A stretch of DNA of 64,000 bases from the NCBI RefSeq assembly GCF_051857475.1, contig NZ_JBPZGZ010000004.1, forward strand, positions 310,001-374,000, written 5' to 3'. This stretch comes from Pelomonas sp051857475 (GTDB lineage Bacteria; Pseudomonadota; Gammaproteobacteria; Burkholderiales; Burkholderiaceae_C). Of this stretch, positions 44,806 to 53,990 are shown in pieces. Position numbers and translations under genes: made by a program. How positions within the stretch are numbered: the first letter of the stretch is position 1; every line of letters begins with the position of its first letter. The notes beneath the pieces are model-generated. The model had not been told where the DNA came from. It did not search any database and was given only the letters and a program-made list of their open reading frames with translations.

Positions 44806-45974
44806 AGCGCGGGTTCTGGCTGGCCGGCGCCGCGCTGGCCGGCCTGATCGCTTGGTGGGCCTGGCCACGCGCGGCCGCCGTGCCTGAGGCCCGGGCCTCG
44901 GTGCCGGCGGGCAGCCATCTCGCCTTGCCTGCGGTGGCGTCGGCCGGCGCTTCGCGCCCATCGGGCTCGCCCTTCACGGACGCCGCGCTGCGCGAGCGCC
45001 TGTCCCAGCGTGACCAGCTGCTGCAGCGCCTGGAGCGCGCCAAGCTGGCGCTGGCCACCTACCGCGACCAGACCCGCTACCCGCACGAGTCGCGGCCCAT
45101 CGCCGAGCATCCCGACCAGGTCCATCCCTTTGCGCCCATCCGCGAGAGCCTGCCGCTGCGCTTCCCCGGCAGCAAGGGCGCCATTCCCGGCGTGCGCATC
45201 CTGACGACGCAGGACCGCGTCTTCATGAGCGGCGACGAGGTCGTCAAGGTCAGCGTCAGCGCCCAGGACGACAGCGGCAAGACCCTGCCCCTGCTGATCA
45301 CGCGGGCCGTCGCCTTCGATCTGCCCGACCCGCGCCAGGCCGTCGGCCGGCCCCAGATGGCGTTGGACTTCACGGGCGGGGACGGCGTCTACAGCGCCAC
45401 GTTCCAGCCCTCGCACACCGCCTTCGCCGACTTTGCCGGCACGCTGCGCCTGCAGGCCACGCTGAGCCAGGACGGCCGCCAGGGCGTCGTCAACTTCGAC
45501 ATCGTCTACCAACCCCAGGTGCCGGCCGAATGGGGGGCCATCACCGAGCGCGTCGCCGACGGCTCGCTGGACTTCCTCGTCGGCATCCACGTGAAGCAGC
45601 CGGGCCGCTATGTCGTCAATGCGCGTGTCGACGATGCCAAGGGCCAGCCCTTTGCCCTGGTCAGCTTCAACGAGGAACTGGACAGCGGCGCGCAGACGGC
45701 GCGGCTGCGTGTCTTCGGCAAGCTGCTGCGCGACGGCGCGCCGGCCATGCCGCTGAGGCTGCGCGATCTGCAGGGCTTTCTGCTGATGGAGGACCGCTTC
45801 CCGGACCGCGCCATGCTGGCTCGGCGCGAGGGCGTGGTCTACAGGAGCGCCAGCTATGCGGCCAAGTCCTTCTCGGATGCCGAGTGGACGAGCGAGGAGC
45901 GCGACCGCTATCTGGCCGAGCTGGGCAAGGACGTCAGCCAGCTCGAAGCCCAGCTCCAGCCACCCGGGCGTTGA
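44802..45974 (+). CDS. Membrane-anchored extracytoplasmic protein, partner of the HSAG protein
   Basis: 390 aa, GTG start inside the preceding stop. An N-terminal transmembrane anchor (about 4-22, FWLAGAALAGLIAWWAWP) and a linker with a short coiled-coil (LSQRDQLLQRLERAKLALATY) precede a beta-sandwich-like part containing GDGVYSATFQPSHTAFADFAGTLRL, reminiscent of choice-of-anchor X domains. The C-terminal 60 residues are charged and helical. No catalytic motif seen. Likely holds, matures or presents the upstream secreted protein; function is not known. Confidence 0.72.
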   Translation: MKRGFWLAGAALAGLIAWWAWPRAAAVPEARASVPAGSHLALPAVASAGASRPSGSPFTDAALRERLSQRDQLLQRLERAKLALATYRDQTRYPHESRPIAEHPDQVHPFAPIRESLPLRFPGSKGAIPGVRILTTQDRVFMSGDEVVKVSVSAQDDSGKTLPLLITRAVAFDLPDPRQAVGRPQMALDFTGGDGVYSATFQPSHTAFADFAGTLRLQATLSQDGRQGVVNFDIVYQPQVPAEWGAITERVADGSLDFLVGIHVKQPGRYVVNARVDDAKGQPFALVSFNEELDSGAQTARLRVFGKLLRDGAPAMPLRLRDLQGFLLMEDRFPDRAMLARREGVVYRSASYAAKSFSDAEWTSEERDRYLAELGKDVSQLEAQLQPPGR

Positions 45975-46016
45975 GCCCACGCGGTGGCCGGCCGGGCCGG
46001 GGCGAGGCTCGTGGCG

Positions 46017-46051
46017 ACATCGATCCAGGGGGGTAACCCCCGCCGCGATGT
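46017..46051. promoter_or_regulatory. Nested inverted repeat upstream of the VPEGGS-tail protein
   Basis: Outer arms ACATCG (46017-46022) and CGATGT (46046-46051) enclose GGGGGGTAACCCCC (46028-46041). It lies in the 138-nt gap after the secreted pair and 62 bp before the next start. It could be a regulator site or an RNA hairpin; no T-run follows. Confidence 0.4.
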
Positions 46052-46112
46052 GCGTGCCCCTGCTTAACATCGCGCCGCCTGCGGGCATTCCATATTCAAC
46101 ACAGGGAAGAAC

Positions 46113-46742
46113 ATGAAGATCCAGACAAAGAACTTGGCGCTGGCTGTGGCCTTGGCGCTGGGCAGCTTGGCGGGCGCAGCGCAGGCTGCGCTCGTCACGA
46201 CGAGCCGCACCTGGGACCTCAGCAATGGCCAGGCGGGCAACAACGGGCCGCTGAACGGTGGGCCGGTGAGCGTCGCCAGTGGGGACCACGTGGTCTACAC
46301 GGTGGATTTCACGGGCAATCAGGTGCTGACCATCGCCGACGGCCACGAACTGCTCTGGACAGCCCTGGAGGCCGGCGACAACAACAGCTCCTACACCATC
46401 CAGAACGTTCACCTCGACTTTCTGGGCGCGACTGCCGTGGGCGGCGCGGCGACCAGCCTTTTCAAGTCCATTGAAAGCGGCGGCATGGCCCACCTGGGCA
46501 CGGCCTGGCAGCAATTCCTGAACCCGGGCCAGAGCATCAGCTTTTCATCGTTCCAGCTCAGCTTCGACGTGTTGAGCATCGCCGTCAGCCCGCACGGCTA
46601 TGCCCGTTCCCTGGACTACGCTTCTGGAGACCACGTCAGCTTCAGCGTCAACACCGTGCCGGAAGGCGGCAGCATCGGCCTCGTGGCCGCCGCGCTCGCG
46701 ATGTTGACGGGTGTGCGCCGGGCCCGGCAGCGCCGCGCCTGA
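46113..46742 (+). CDS. Secreted protein with VPEGGS-type sorting tail
   Basis: 209 aa. Sec signal peptide (AVALALGSLAGAAQA). The body is a beta-rich domain with no catalytic motif. The C-terminus is VPEGGSIGLVAAALAMLTGVRRARQRRA: a VPE-Gly-Gly-Ser motif, transmembrane helix and Arg-rich tail. This has the architecture of PEP-CTERM/VPDSG-CTERM exosortase substrates but with GGS after VPE. Likely processed by an exosortase-type enzyme encoded elsewhere. Confidence 0.82.
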   Translation: MKIQTKNLALAVALALGSLAGAAQAALVTTSRTWDLSNGQAGNNGPLNGGPVSVASGDHVVYTVDFTGNQVLTIADGHELLWTALEAGDNNSSYTIQNVHLDFLGATAVGGAATSLFKSIESGGMAHLGTAWQQFLNPGQSISFSSFQLSFDVLSIAVSPHGYARSLDYASGDHVSFSVNTVPEGGSIGLVAAALAMLTGVRRARQRRA

Positions 46743-46766
46743 CCCCGCCTTCGGCTCGGGGACGCC

Positions 46767-47648
46767 CTAGGCAGCCCTGAGCCGCGCGGCCGCCACGTCG
46801 CGAACCGGCGGCTGGCCGAACAGCCGGCCGTATTCGCGGGTGAATTGCGGCACGCTCTCATAGCCCACGGCATAGGCCGCGCTGCTGGCGTTGGCGCCTT
46901 CGGCCAGCATCAGCCGGCGGGCCTCGATGAGGCGCAGGTTCTTCAAGAACTGCAGCGGCGACAGCGAGGTCGTCGCGCGGAAATGGCGATGGAAGGCCGA
47001 GGCGCTCATGCCGGCCACCTCGGCCAGCTCTTCCACCGCCCAGGCGCGCGCGAACTCGCTGCGCAGCCGGGCTACGGCGCGGGCAATGCGCTCGGCATGG
47101 CCGCCCGGCCAGCCCAGCTGGCGTATGCCCGCGCCGTGGCGGCCGGCCAGCAGCCAGTAATGCAGCTCGCGCAGCAGCGACGCCTGCAGCACCGGCAGCG
47201 CCTCAGGCCGTTCCAGCAGGCGCATCAGCCGCAGCGCGGCGTCGGCCACCTCGGCATCGGTGGGCAGCATGCGCAGCGGCAGGACATGCTCGGCTCGAGC
47301 GGCCTGCATCTGCGGGGCCAGCTCGGCGATGACGGCCGCGTCCAGTTCCAGCGCCAGGGAGTAGTAGGGCGCTGCCAGCGTGGCCCGCACGACCTGGCTG
47401 ATGGTGGGCACGTCGGCGGTAATCAGCAGCGACTGGCCGGCCGACAGGTCCAGCACTTGCGACCCCATCGTGACCTGCTTGCGACCCTGCAGCGTGATGG
47501 CCACCAAGGGCCGCGAGATGGCGTGGACGATGTCGCTGGGCGCCGTAGCGCGAACGGTGGTCATCCCGGTCACCGGCGTGCGGGCGATGCCGTGGGCGTC
47601 GGCATGGGCGTCGCTGTGGCGGCGAACAGCATCGAGCAAGTCATTCAT
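46767..47648 (-). CDS. AraC family transcriptional regulator
   Basis: 293 aa. The N-terminal AraC_N-type effector domain (about 20-175) includes ISRPLVAITLQGRKQVTMG and SLLITADVPTISQV. The C-terminal double helix-turn-helix has WAVEELAEVAGMSASAFHRHFRATTSLSPLQFLKNLRLIEARRLM and AYAVGYESVPQFTREYGRLFG. It is divergent from the SDR gene starting at 47781 (132-nt intergenic region), so that oxidoreductase is the likely target. Confidence 0.92.
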   Translation of the reverse strand: MNDLLDAVRRHSDAHADAHGIARTPVTGMTTVRATAPSDIVHAISRPLVAITLQGRKQVTMGSQVLDLSAGQSLLITADVPTISQVVRATLAAPYYSLALELDAAVIAELAPQMQAARAEHVLPLRMLPTDAEVADAALRLMRLLERPEALPVLQASLLRELHYWLLAGRHGAGIRQLGWPGGHAERIARAVARLRSEFARAWAVEELAEVAGMSASAFHRHFRATTSLSPLQFLKNLRLIEARRLMLAEGANASSAAYAVGYESVPQFTREYGRLFGQPPVRDVAAARLRAA

Positions 47649-47780
47649 GGGGTCAGCCTACAGCGCCCTGGCTCGCTTCGGGTGGCCGGCGGCAGGATCA
47701 GGCAAGCAATGACGAGCTTCCGGCAACCCGGCTCGTGCATCGAAATCGAGCATGGAGGCCTGTTTCAACCGGAGTCCTTC

Positions 47781-48515
<735 letters not shown>

Positions 48516-48536
<21 letters not shown>

Positions 48537-49772
48537 GACGCCAAGCGCTGCCGCGCGGCCGCTGGCCATGCTGGCCGTCAGCAGATAGCCGCCGGTGGGT
48601 GCTTCCCAGTCGAGCATCTCGCCGGCGACGAATACACCGGGCAGGGCCTTGATCATCAGGCCGTCGGTCAGTGCCTCGAAACGCACACCGCCAGCCGTGC
48701 TGATGGCCTCGGCCATCGGCCGCGCGGCCTGCAGGGTCAGCGGCAGGCGTTTCAGCGCGGCGGCCAGCGTCGCCGCGTCCAGCATCTGCTCGCGGGTCAG
48801 CAGCTCGTGCAGCAGGCCCATCTTCAGCGGGCTCAGGTGCAGGCGGCTTTTCAGGTGGGACGACAGCGAGCGGCTGCCGCGCGGGTGCTTGACCTCGGCG
48901 AGCACGCGCTCTGACGCCAGCTGGGGCAGCAGGTCCAGGTGCAGCGTGGCCTGGCCGTCGCGCGCGATGTGGTCACGCAGCGCGCTGCTGGCGGCGTAGA
49001 CCAGCGAGCCCTCGATGCCGGTGGCCGTGATGACGAACTCGCCGGGGCGGCTGGCGAAGCCTTCGGTGGCCAGTGCCACCGGCTTGACCGGCTGGCCGGC
49101 GAAATCGGTGGCAAAGCGCTCGCTCCAGCCGGGGCTGCCCGCGTGCGCGGCCGTGGCGCCGACATCGAAACCGCAATTGGCCGGCTGCAGCGGCGCCATG
49201 TCAACGCCACGCTCGGCCAGCCACGGTGCCCAGGCGCCGTCGGAGCCCAATTGCGGCCAGGAGGCACCGCCCAGCGCCAGCAGCGTGGCTTCGGGCGTCA
49301 CGAGGCGCTCGCCTTCCGGCGTCTCGAAGCGCAGCGCGCCAGAGCCGGCTTCAGCGGCCCAGCCCGTCCAGCGATGCCGCATGGCGAACTTCACACCGGC
49401 CGAGCGCAGCCGGTGCAGCCAGGCGCGCAGCAGCGGCGCGGCCTTGAGGTCGGTGGGGAAGACGCGGCCCGAGGTGCCGACAAAGGTCTGCACGCCCAGC
49501 TCCGCCGCCCAGGTGCGCAGGGCATCGGCGTCGAAGCCGCGCAGCAAGGGCTCGATCTGTGCGGCGCGCGCACCGAAGCGGCCGACAAAGGGCTCGAAGG
49601 GCTCGGAGTGGGTCAGGTTGAGCCCGCCCTTGCCGGCCAGCAGGAATTTGCGGCCGACGCTGGGCTTGGCGTCGAAGACGGTGACGGCGTGGCCGGCTGC
49701 GGCCAGCACTTCGGCGGCCATCAGGCCGGCGGGGCCGCCGCCGATGACGGCGACCGGATGAGAAGAAGGCAT
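48516..49772 (-). CDS. HI0933-like flavoprotein (TIGR03862 type)
   Basis: 418 aa. FAD-binding Rossmann VAVIGGGPAGLMAAEVLAAAGH, VGRKFLLAGKGGLNLTHSE, and the C-terminal ISTAGGVRFEALTDGLMIKALPGVFVAGEMLDWEAPTGGYLLTAS are hallmarks of the BaiN/HI0933 family. The product is an NAD(P)/FAD oxidoreductase whose natural substrate is not known. 27 nt after this gene's start in the minus direction lies the membrane-protein gene end. Confidence 0.9.
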
Positions 49773-49799
49773 GCGCGATTTTAGGGACCGCGCCGGCCT

Positions 49800-50615
49800 T
49801 CAGGCCTTGGGCGTCTTGCGCTCCTGGATGCTCTGCATGATGTCCAGCAGCAGCACGATGTTCTTCACGTGGAAATGGAAGACGCGGGCCCAGGTCCTGC
49901 CGGACTTGTCGAGCAGCAGCAGGCAGCCGTTGTCGAACTTGAACGAACCCAGCTTCTGCCAGGCCAGGAATTTGCGCCCGGCAAAGACATGCCAGTTGCC
50001 GATGCTGAGCCGCGCTGCCTGCAGGCCCTTGGAGTTCACCTTGAAGGCGCCGAAATCCAGGGTCTTGCCGGCCCGCAGCTCGGCCAGGGTGCCGGGCGAC
50101 AGATGCTCGGCCAGGCGCAGGCTGATGGCATCGCCCAGGGCGTCGAGGCGCTGGTAGTTGTTGAACTGCAGCCGGGTGCCGGACTTGGTGGTGACGGCGA
50201 TGTAGGTGCGCTTGGGCAGCTTGCCCAAGTTCACCCGCAGCTGGCGGCGTTCCACCGTGACGTGGTCCAGGTCCTCCCAGGGCAGGGTCCATTGCTTGCC
50301 GGCAAAGGCATGCTGGATGCCACCCTCATGGATGTTCACATAGGCGCCGCGGCCTCGGCGCCAGCGCAGCAGCAGGAACAGCCCCATGCCGGACGTGATG
50401 CCCATGGCGATGATGAAGAGTTCGGACATCAGGGCCGCGCTGGCGGCACCGCGGCGCGGCATGTCCTGCCATTCGTAGGCCATCAGGGCGGTGCAGACCA
50501 GCAGGCCCGCGCCGATGACCAGCAATGCGGGGCCGGCCGCCCCGATCGGATGTTCTGCGACCAGCGACCCCAGGGGCGTGGTGGCGCTCTGACTTTGTGC
50601 TGCGTGTTCGGACAT
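49800..50615 (-). CDS. Two-helix membrane protein with cytoplasmic C-terminal domain
   Basis: 271 aa from the ATG at 50615. Two or three hydrophobic segments (about 30-50 and 70-100) are followed by a cytoplasmic beta-rich domain starting RGAYVNIHEGGIQHAFAGKQWTLPWEDLDHVTVERRQ, which looks PH-like. No enzyme motif. Resembles the DUF6585-type membrane proteins in outline; I cannot assign function. Confidence 0.7.
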   Translation of the reverse strand: MSEHAAQSQSATTPLGSLVAEHPIGAAGPALLVIGAGLLVCTALMAYEWQDMPRRGAASAALMSELFIIAMGITSGMGLFLLLRWRRGRGAYVNIHEGGIQHAFAGKQWTLPWEDLDHVTVERRQLRVNLGKLPKRTYIAVTTKSGTRLQFNNYQRLDALGDAISLRLAEHLSPGTLAELRAGKTLDFGAFKVNSKGLQAARLSIGNWHVFAGRKFLAWQKLGSFKFDNGCLLLLDKSGRTWARVFHFHVKNIVLLLDIMQSIQERKTPKA

Positions 50616-50700
50616 CCCGTAAGTGTCGACGGCGGCAGCGTTGTCGGCCGCATGGCCGCAGGCGCGCAATGCCAAGCATTGCACGGCCGCGGCGAGGTCT

Positions 50701-51591
50701 TCAATCGGCGCGCAGCTTGGCCTTCAGTGCTTCGCCGATGTCCGGCCGCGCGGCATAGGGGTCGGTCGGGTTGCGCTGCAGCATGGCGTCTTCCATGCGC
50801 GTCTGCACGCCGGCCAGGGCCTTGGGGTGGCTGAAGATCCAGAACTTGCGCTGGTCCATGGCGTCGAACACCATGGCCGCCACGTCGGCCGCGGTCAGCT
50901 TGCCGGAGGACACGGCCTTGTCGGTCTGTGCCTGCGAGACGATCTGGCTGACGGTCGGCTTCGCGCCGGGCATGTCGCTCGGGCGGTTGCGCTGGCTCTG
51001 GCTGATGCCGGTGGGCACGTAGAAGGGGCAGAGCACCGAGGCGTGGACCTGCTCGGTGACGAGGCGGAGGTCGTGGTGCAGGGTCTCGGTCAGGGCCACC
51101 ACGGCGGCCTTGCTGACGTTGTAGACGCCGGAGACGGGCGGGACCAGCAGGCCGGCCATGGAGGCCGTGTTGACGATATGGCCCGAGTAGCTCGGGTCGG
51201 CCTTGGCGGCGGCCAGCATCATGGGCGTGAACAGGCGCACGCCGTGCACGACGCCCATCACGTTGACGCCCATGACCCAGTCCCAGTCGCTGAGGGCGTT
51301 TTCCCAGATCAGGCCGCCCGAGCCGACGCCGGCGTTGTTGAAGACGAAGTGCGGGGCGCCAAAGCGCTCTTCGACCGCCTTGGCCAGCGCCTCCATCTGG
51401 TCGGCCTTGGCGACGTCGACGATGCGCGACAGCACCTCGACGTCCTTGAACTCCGTCACCGCTTTTTCAAGCGCATCGGCCTGCACGTCGACGAGGACGA
51501 GGTTCATGCCGCGCGCGGCGGCGATGCGGGCCGCCTCCAGGCCGAAGCCCGAGCCGGCGCCGGTGATGACAGCGGTTTGTTTCTTGCTCAT
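50701..51591 (-). CDS. SDR family NAD(P)-dependent oxidoreductase
   Basis: 296 aa. TGAGSGFGLEAA cofactor motif, NNAGVGSGG, catalytic Ser in NTASMAG, and YNVSK. The C-terminal extension (MDQRKFWIFSHPKALAGVQTRMEDAM) is typical of a common proteobacterial SDR group of unknown substrate. The start overlaps the upstream GNAT stop by 4 nt; forms an operon with the GNAT and quinone-oxidoreductase-like genes. Confidence 0.9.
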   Translation of the reverse strand: MSKKQTAVITGAGSGFGLEAARIAAARGMNLVLVDVQADALEKAVTEFKDVEVLSRIVDVAKADQMEALAKAVEERFGAPHFVFNNAGVGSGGLIWENALSDWDWVMGVNVMGVVHGVRLFTPMMLAAAKADPSYSGHIVNTASMAGLLVPPVSGVYNVSKAAVVALTETLHHDLRLVTEQVHASVLCPFYVPTGISQSQRNRPSDMPGAKPTVSQIVSQAQTDKAVSSGKLTAADVAAMVFDAMDQRKFWIFSHPKALAGVQTRMEDAMLQRNPTDPYAARPDIGEALKAKLRAD

Positions 51592-52040
51592 GGCGTTGTC
51601 TCCTTGTGCATCTCAATGTGTTGGATGCCGTCTTCCATGTAGTACTCCCCAACGGGAGCGAAGCCGAAGCTGCCGTAGAAGCGTTCCAGGTGGGCCTGGG
51701 CATGCAGCGTGATCGGGTGGCGTGGCCACAGGCGCTCGCATTGCGTCAGGGCCTCGGCCATCAGCACACGCCCCGTGCCGCCGCCGCGCGCCGCGGGCGA
51801 GGTGACGACGCGGCCGATCAGCGCGTCGGGCGCCTTCAGCCCCGGCGGGATCAGGCGCAGATAGGCCAGCAGCCGGCCGTCATCGCCATGGCCCAGCAGA
51901 TGCCAGGTCTGGCGGTCCAGGCCGTCGATGTCGAGGAAGACGCAGTTCTGCTCGACGACGAAGACCTCGGAGCGCAGGGCCAGCACGTCGTAGAGCTGGT
52001 CGACGCTCAGCTCCTTGAACGGAACACAGGTCCAGCGCAT
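51588..52040 (-). CDS. ElaA-type GNAT family N-acetyltransferase
   Basis: 150 aa, ATG at 52040. The ElaA signature is WTCVPFKELSVDQLYDVLALRSEVFVVEQNC and YLRLIPPG; the acetyl-CoA motif is SPAARGGGTGRVLM. TGATG junction with the upstream oxidoreductase and ATGA with the downstream SDR show tight coupling. Acceptor unknown. Confidence 0.9.
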   Translation of the reverse strand: MRWTCVPFKELSVDQLYDVLALRSEVFVVEQNCVFLDIDGLDRQTWHLLGHGDDGRLLAYLRLIPPGLKAPDALIGRVVTSPAARGGGTGRVLMAEALTQCERLWPRHPITLHAQAHLERFYGSFGFAPVGEYYMEDGIQHIEMHKETTP

Positions 52041-53059
52041 CAGACCAGCTTGACCAGCTGCTTGCCGAAGTTCTTGCCCTTGAGCAGGCCCATGAAGGCC
52101 TCGGGCGCGCTGGCGATGCCTTCGGACACGGACTCGCGGAACTTCAGCTTGCCGGTGGCCACCATGCCGCCGAGTTCCTTCAGCGCCTCGGGCCAGACTT
52201 CCATGTGCTCGGACACGATGAAGCCCTCGACCTTCATGCGGTTGGTCAGGATGAGCTGGGGGTAGGTCAGCGGGATGGGCTCGCCGTTGTAGCCGGAAAT
52301 CATGCCGCACATGGCGATGCGACTGAAGGCGTTGGCGCGCAGCAGCACGGCGTCCAGGATGATGCCGCCGACATTCTCGAAATAGCCGTCGATGCCGTTC
52401 GGGCACTCGGCCTTCAGCGCGGCGGACAGGGACTTCACGTCGGGGTGCTGCTTGTAGTCGATGCAGGCGTCAAAGCCCAGCTCCTCGACGACATAGCGGC
52501 ATTTGTCGGCGCCACCGGCCAGGCCGACCGCGCGGGCGCCCCGCGCCTTGGCGAGCTGGCCCACCACGCTGCCGACGGCACCGCTGGCGGCGCTGACGAC
52601 GACGGTCTCGCCGGCCTTGACGTTGATGATCTTCATCAGGCCATACCAGGCCGTCACGCCGGGCATGCCGACCGAGCCGAGGTAGGCCGACAGCGGGATG
52701 TGGGTGGTGTCGACCTTGCTCAGCACGCCGCGCTGGGTGGCGTCGACGGTCTGGAACTCCTGCCAGCCGCCCATGCCGACGACCTTGTCGCCCACATTGA
52801 AATTGGCGTTCTTCGACTCGACCACTTCGCCGACCGTGCCGCCGATCATGACTTCGTCGATCGCCTGCGAGGCCGCATAGCTCTTGCTGTCGTTCATGCG
52901 GCCGCGCATGTACGGGTCCAGGCTCAGGTAGTGGTTGCGCACGCGCACCTGGCCTTCGGCCAGCGGGGCCAGGGCAGCCTCGACGAGGCGGAAGTTGTCG
53001 GGCGTGACCTCGCCCTTGGGGCGGGAGGCGAGGACGATCTGGCGATTGACTTGGCTCAT
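52040..53059 (-). CDS. NADP-dependent zinc-free alcohol dehydrogenase family oxidoreductase
   Basis: 339 aa from the ATG at 53059. MDR superfamily of the CurA / prostaglandin-reductase-like group: LSLDPYMRGRM, TAWYGLMKI, the nucleotide-binding AASGAVGSVVGQLAKARG, and YFENVGG. Acts on enones or quinones with NADPH. A GTG at 53077 with GGCGG upstream is an alternative start that adds six residues. First gene of an oxidoreductase-GNAT-SDR operon; a CCCTAGGG palindrome lies at 53136-53143 upstream. Confidence 0.9.
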   Translation of the reverse strand: MSQVNRQIVLASRPKGEVTPDNFRLVEAALAPLAEGQVRVRNHYLSLDPYMRGRMNDSKSYAASQAIDEVMIGGTVGEVVESKNANFNVGDKVVGMGGWQEFQTVDATQRGVLSKVDTTHIPLSAYLGSVGMPGVTAWYGLMKIINVKAGETVVVSAASGAVGSVVGQLAKARGARAVGLAGGADKCRYVVEELGFDACIDYKQHPDVKSLSAALKAECPNGIDGYFENVGGIILDAVLLRANAFSRIAMCGMISGYNGEPIPLTYPQLILTNRMKVEGFIVSEHMEVWPEALKELGGMVATGKLKFRESVSEGIASAPEAFMGLLKGKNFGKQLVKLV

Positions 53060-53145
53060 GGGGGGCTGTCGGTTCACGAAACAGCCGCCATTGAAGCATT
53101 GCAGGGTAGGGCCCTGCGTCCCTGGGGCGACAACGCCCTAGGGAG

Positions 53146-53946
53146 TCACGTCGAGATCGGGTAGCTGGTGCAGCCCAGCTTCTCCGAGATGTCCTTGCTG
53201 GCCGCCTGCAGCATCTTGACGACCTCGGGCGCCTTCTCGACGTCGAAGCGGAAGGTCGGGAAGGACACGCTCATGCCGGCGATGGGCTGGCCCAGGCGGT
53301 CGAAGATGGGCACGCCCAGGCAGCGGATGTGGTCGTCGAATTCCTCGCGGTCCTCGCCGAAACCCTGCTTCTTGACCTGCTCCAGCTCGGCCAGGAAGGC
53401 CGGGCGGGTGACGATGGTCTTGTCGCGGAAGCGCTTGAACTCGGCGCCGTCCAGGATGCGGTCGCGGCGCTCGGGGTGTTCCCAGGCCATCAGCACCTTG
53501 CCGATGGCGGTGCAATGCAGCGGCGCGCGGCGGCCGATGCGCGAGTACATGCCCAGCATGTGGCGCGAGTCGACCTTGTGGATGTAGATGATCTCGCTGT
53601 CGATGAGGCTGCCCAGGTGGACGGTCTCGCCGGTGGCGTCGGCCAGCATCTGCATGTGGTGCTTGGCCAGGTCGACCAGTTCGGGCGAGGGCAGGGCCTT
53701 GGCGCCGATCTCGAACATGCGCATGGCCAGGCCGTAGCGCTCGCTGTCGGCCTCCTGGCGGACATAGCCCAGGCCCTTCATGGTCTGCAGGAAGCGGTAG
53801 ACCGTGGCCTTGGGCATGGCCAGGCGCACCGAGAGGTCGGTGATACCGATGTCACTGCGCTCACCGAGGGCGTTCAGGATGGCGAACACCTTGAGCACCG
53901 CGGCAACCGACTCGGGCTGCTTTGAATCCGCAATGTCGTCGTCCAT
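53146..53946 (-). CDS. kdgR: KdgR-type IclR family regulator of pectin catabolism
   Basis: 266 aa from the ATG at 53946. IclR family: N-terminal winged helix SVAAVLKVFAILNALGERSDIGITDLSVRLAMPKATVYRFLQTMKGLGYVRQE, then effector domain with GRRAPLHCTAIGKVLMAW and CLGVPIFDRLGQPIAGMSVSFPTFRF. It is closely similar along its length to enterobacterial KdgR. KdgR represses pectin-degradation genes and is released by 2-keto-3-deoxygluconate. Last gene of the pectin series, 44 nt after pectate lyase. Predicted sites are at 24635, 62518 and 62596. The TTG at 53976 is a less likely start. Confidence 0.9.
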   Translation of the reverse strand: MDDDIADSKQPESVAAVLKVFAILNALGERSDIGITDLSVRLAMPKATVYRFLQTMKGLGYVRQEADSERYGLAMRMFEIGAKALPSPELVDLAKHHMQMLADATGETVHLGSLIDSEIIYIHKVDSRHMLGMYSRIGRRAPLHCTAIGKVLMAWEHPERRDRILDGAEFKRFRDKTIVTRPAFLAELEQVKKQGFGEDREEFDDHIRCLGVPIFDRLGQPIAGMSVSFPTFRFDVEKAPEVVKMLQAASKDISEKLGCTSYPIST

Positions 53947-53990
53947 CGTTTCGATTCTTTCGGGTGCGTGTTTCAAGGCTGGATTCTGAC

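Noticed and set aside
53961..53976. KdgR site at the kdgR start (TTGAAACACG on the minus strand)
   Set aside because: Only the left half (TGAAAC) matches; the right arm GTTCC is missing, so autoregulation cannot be claimed.
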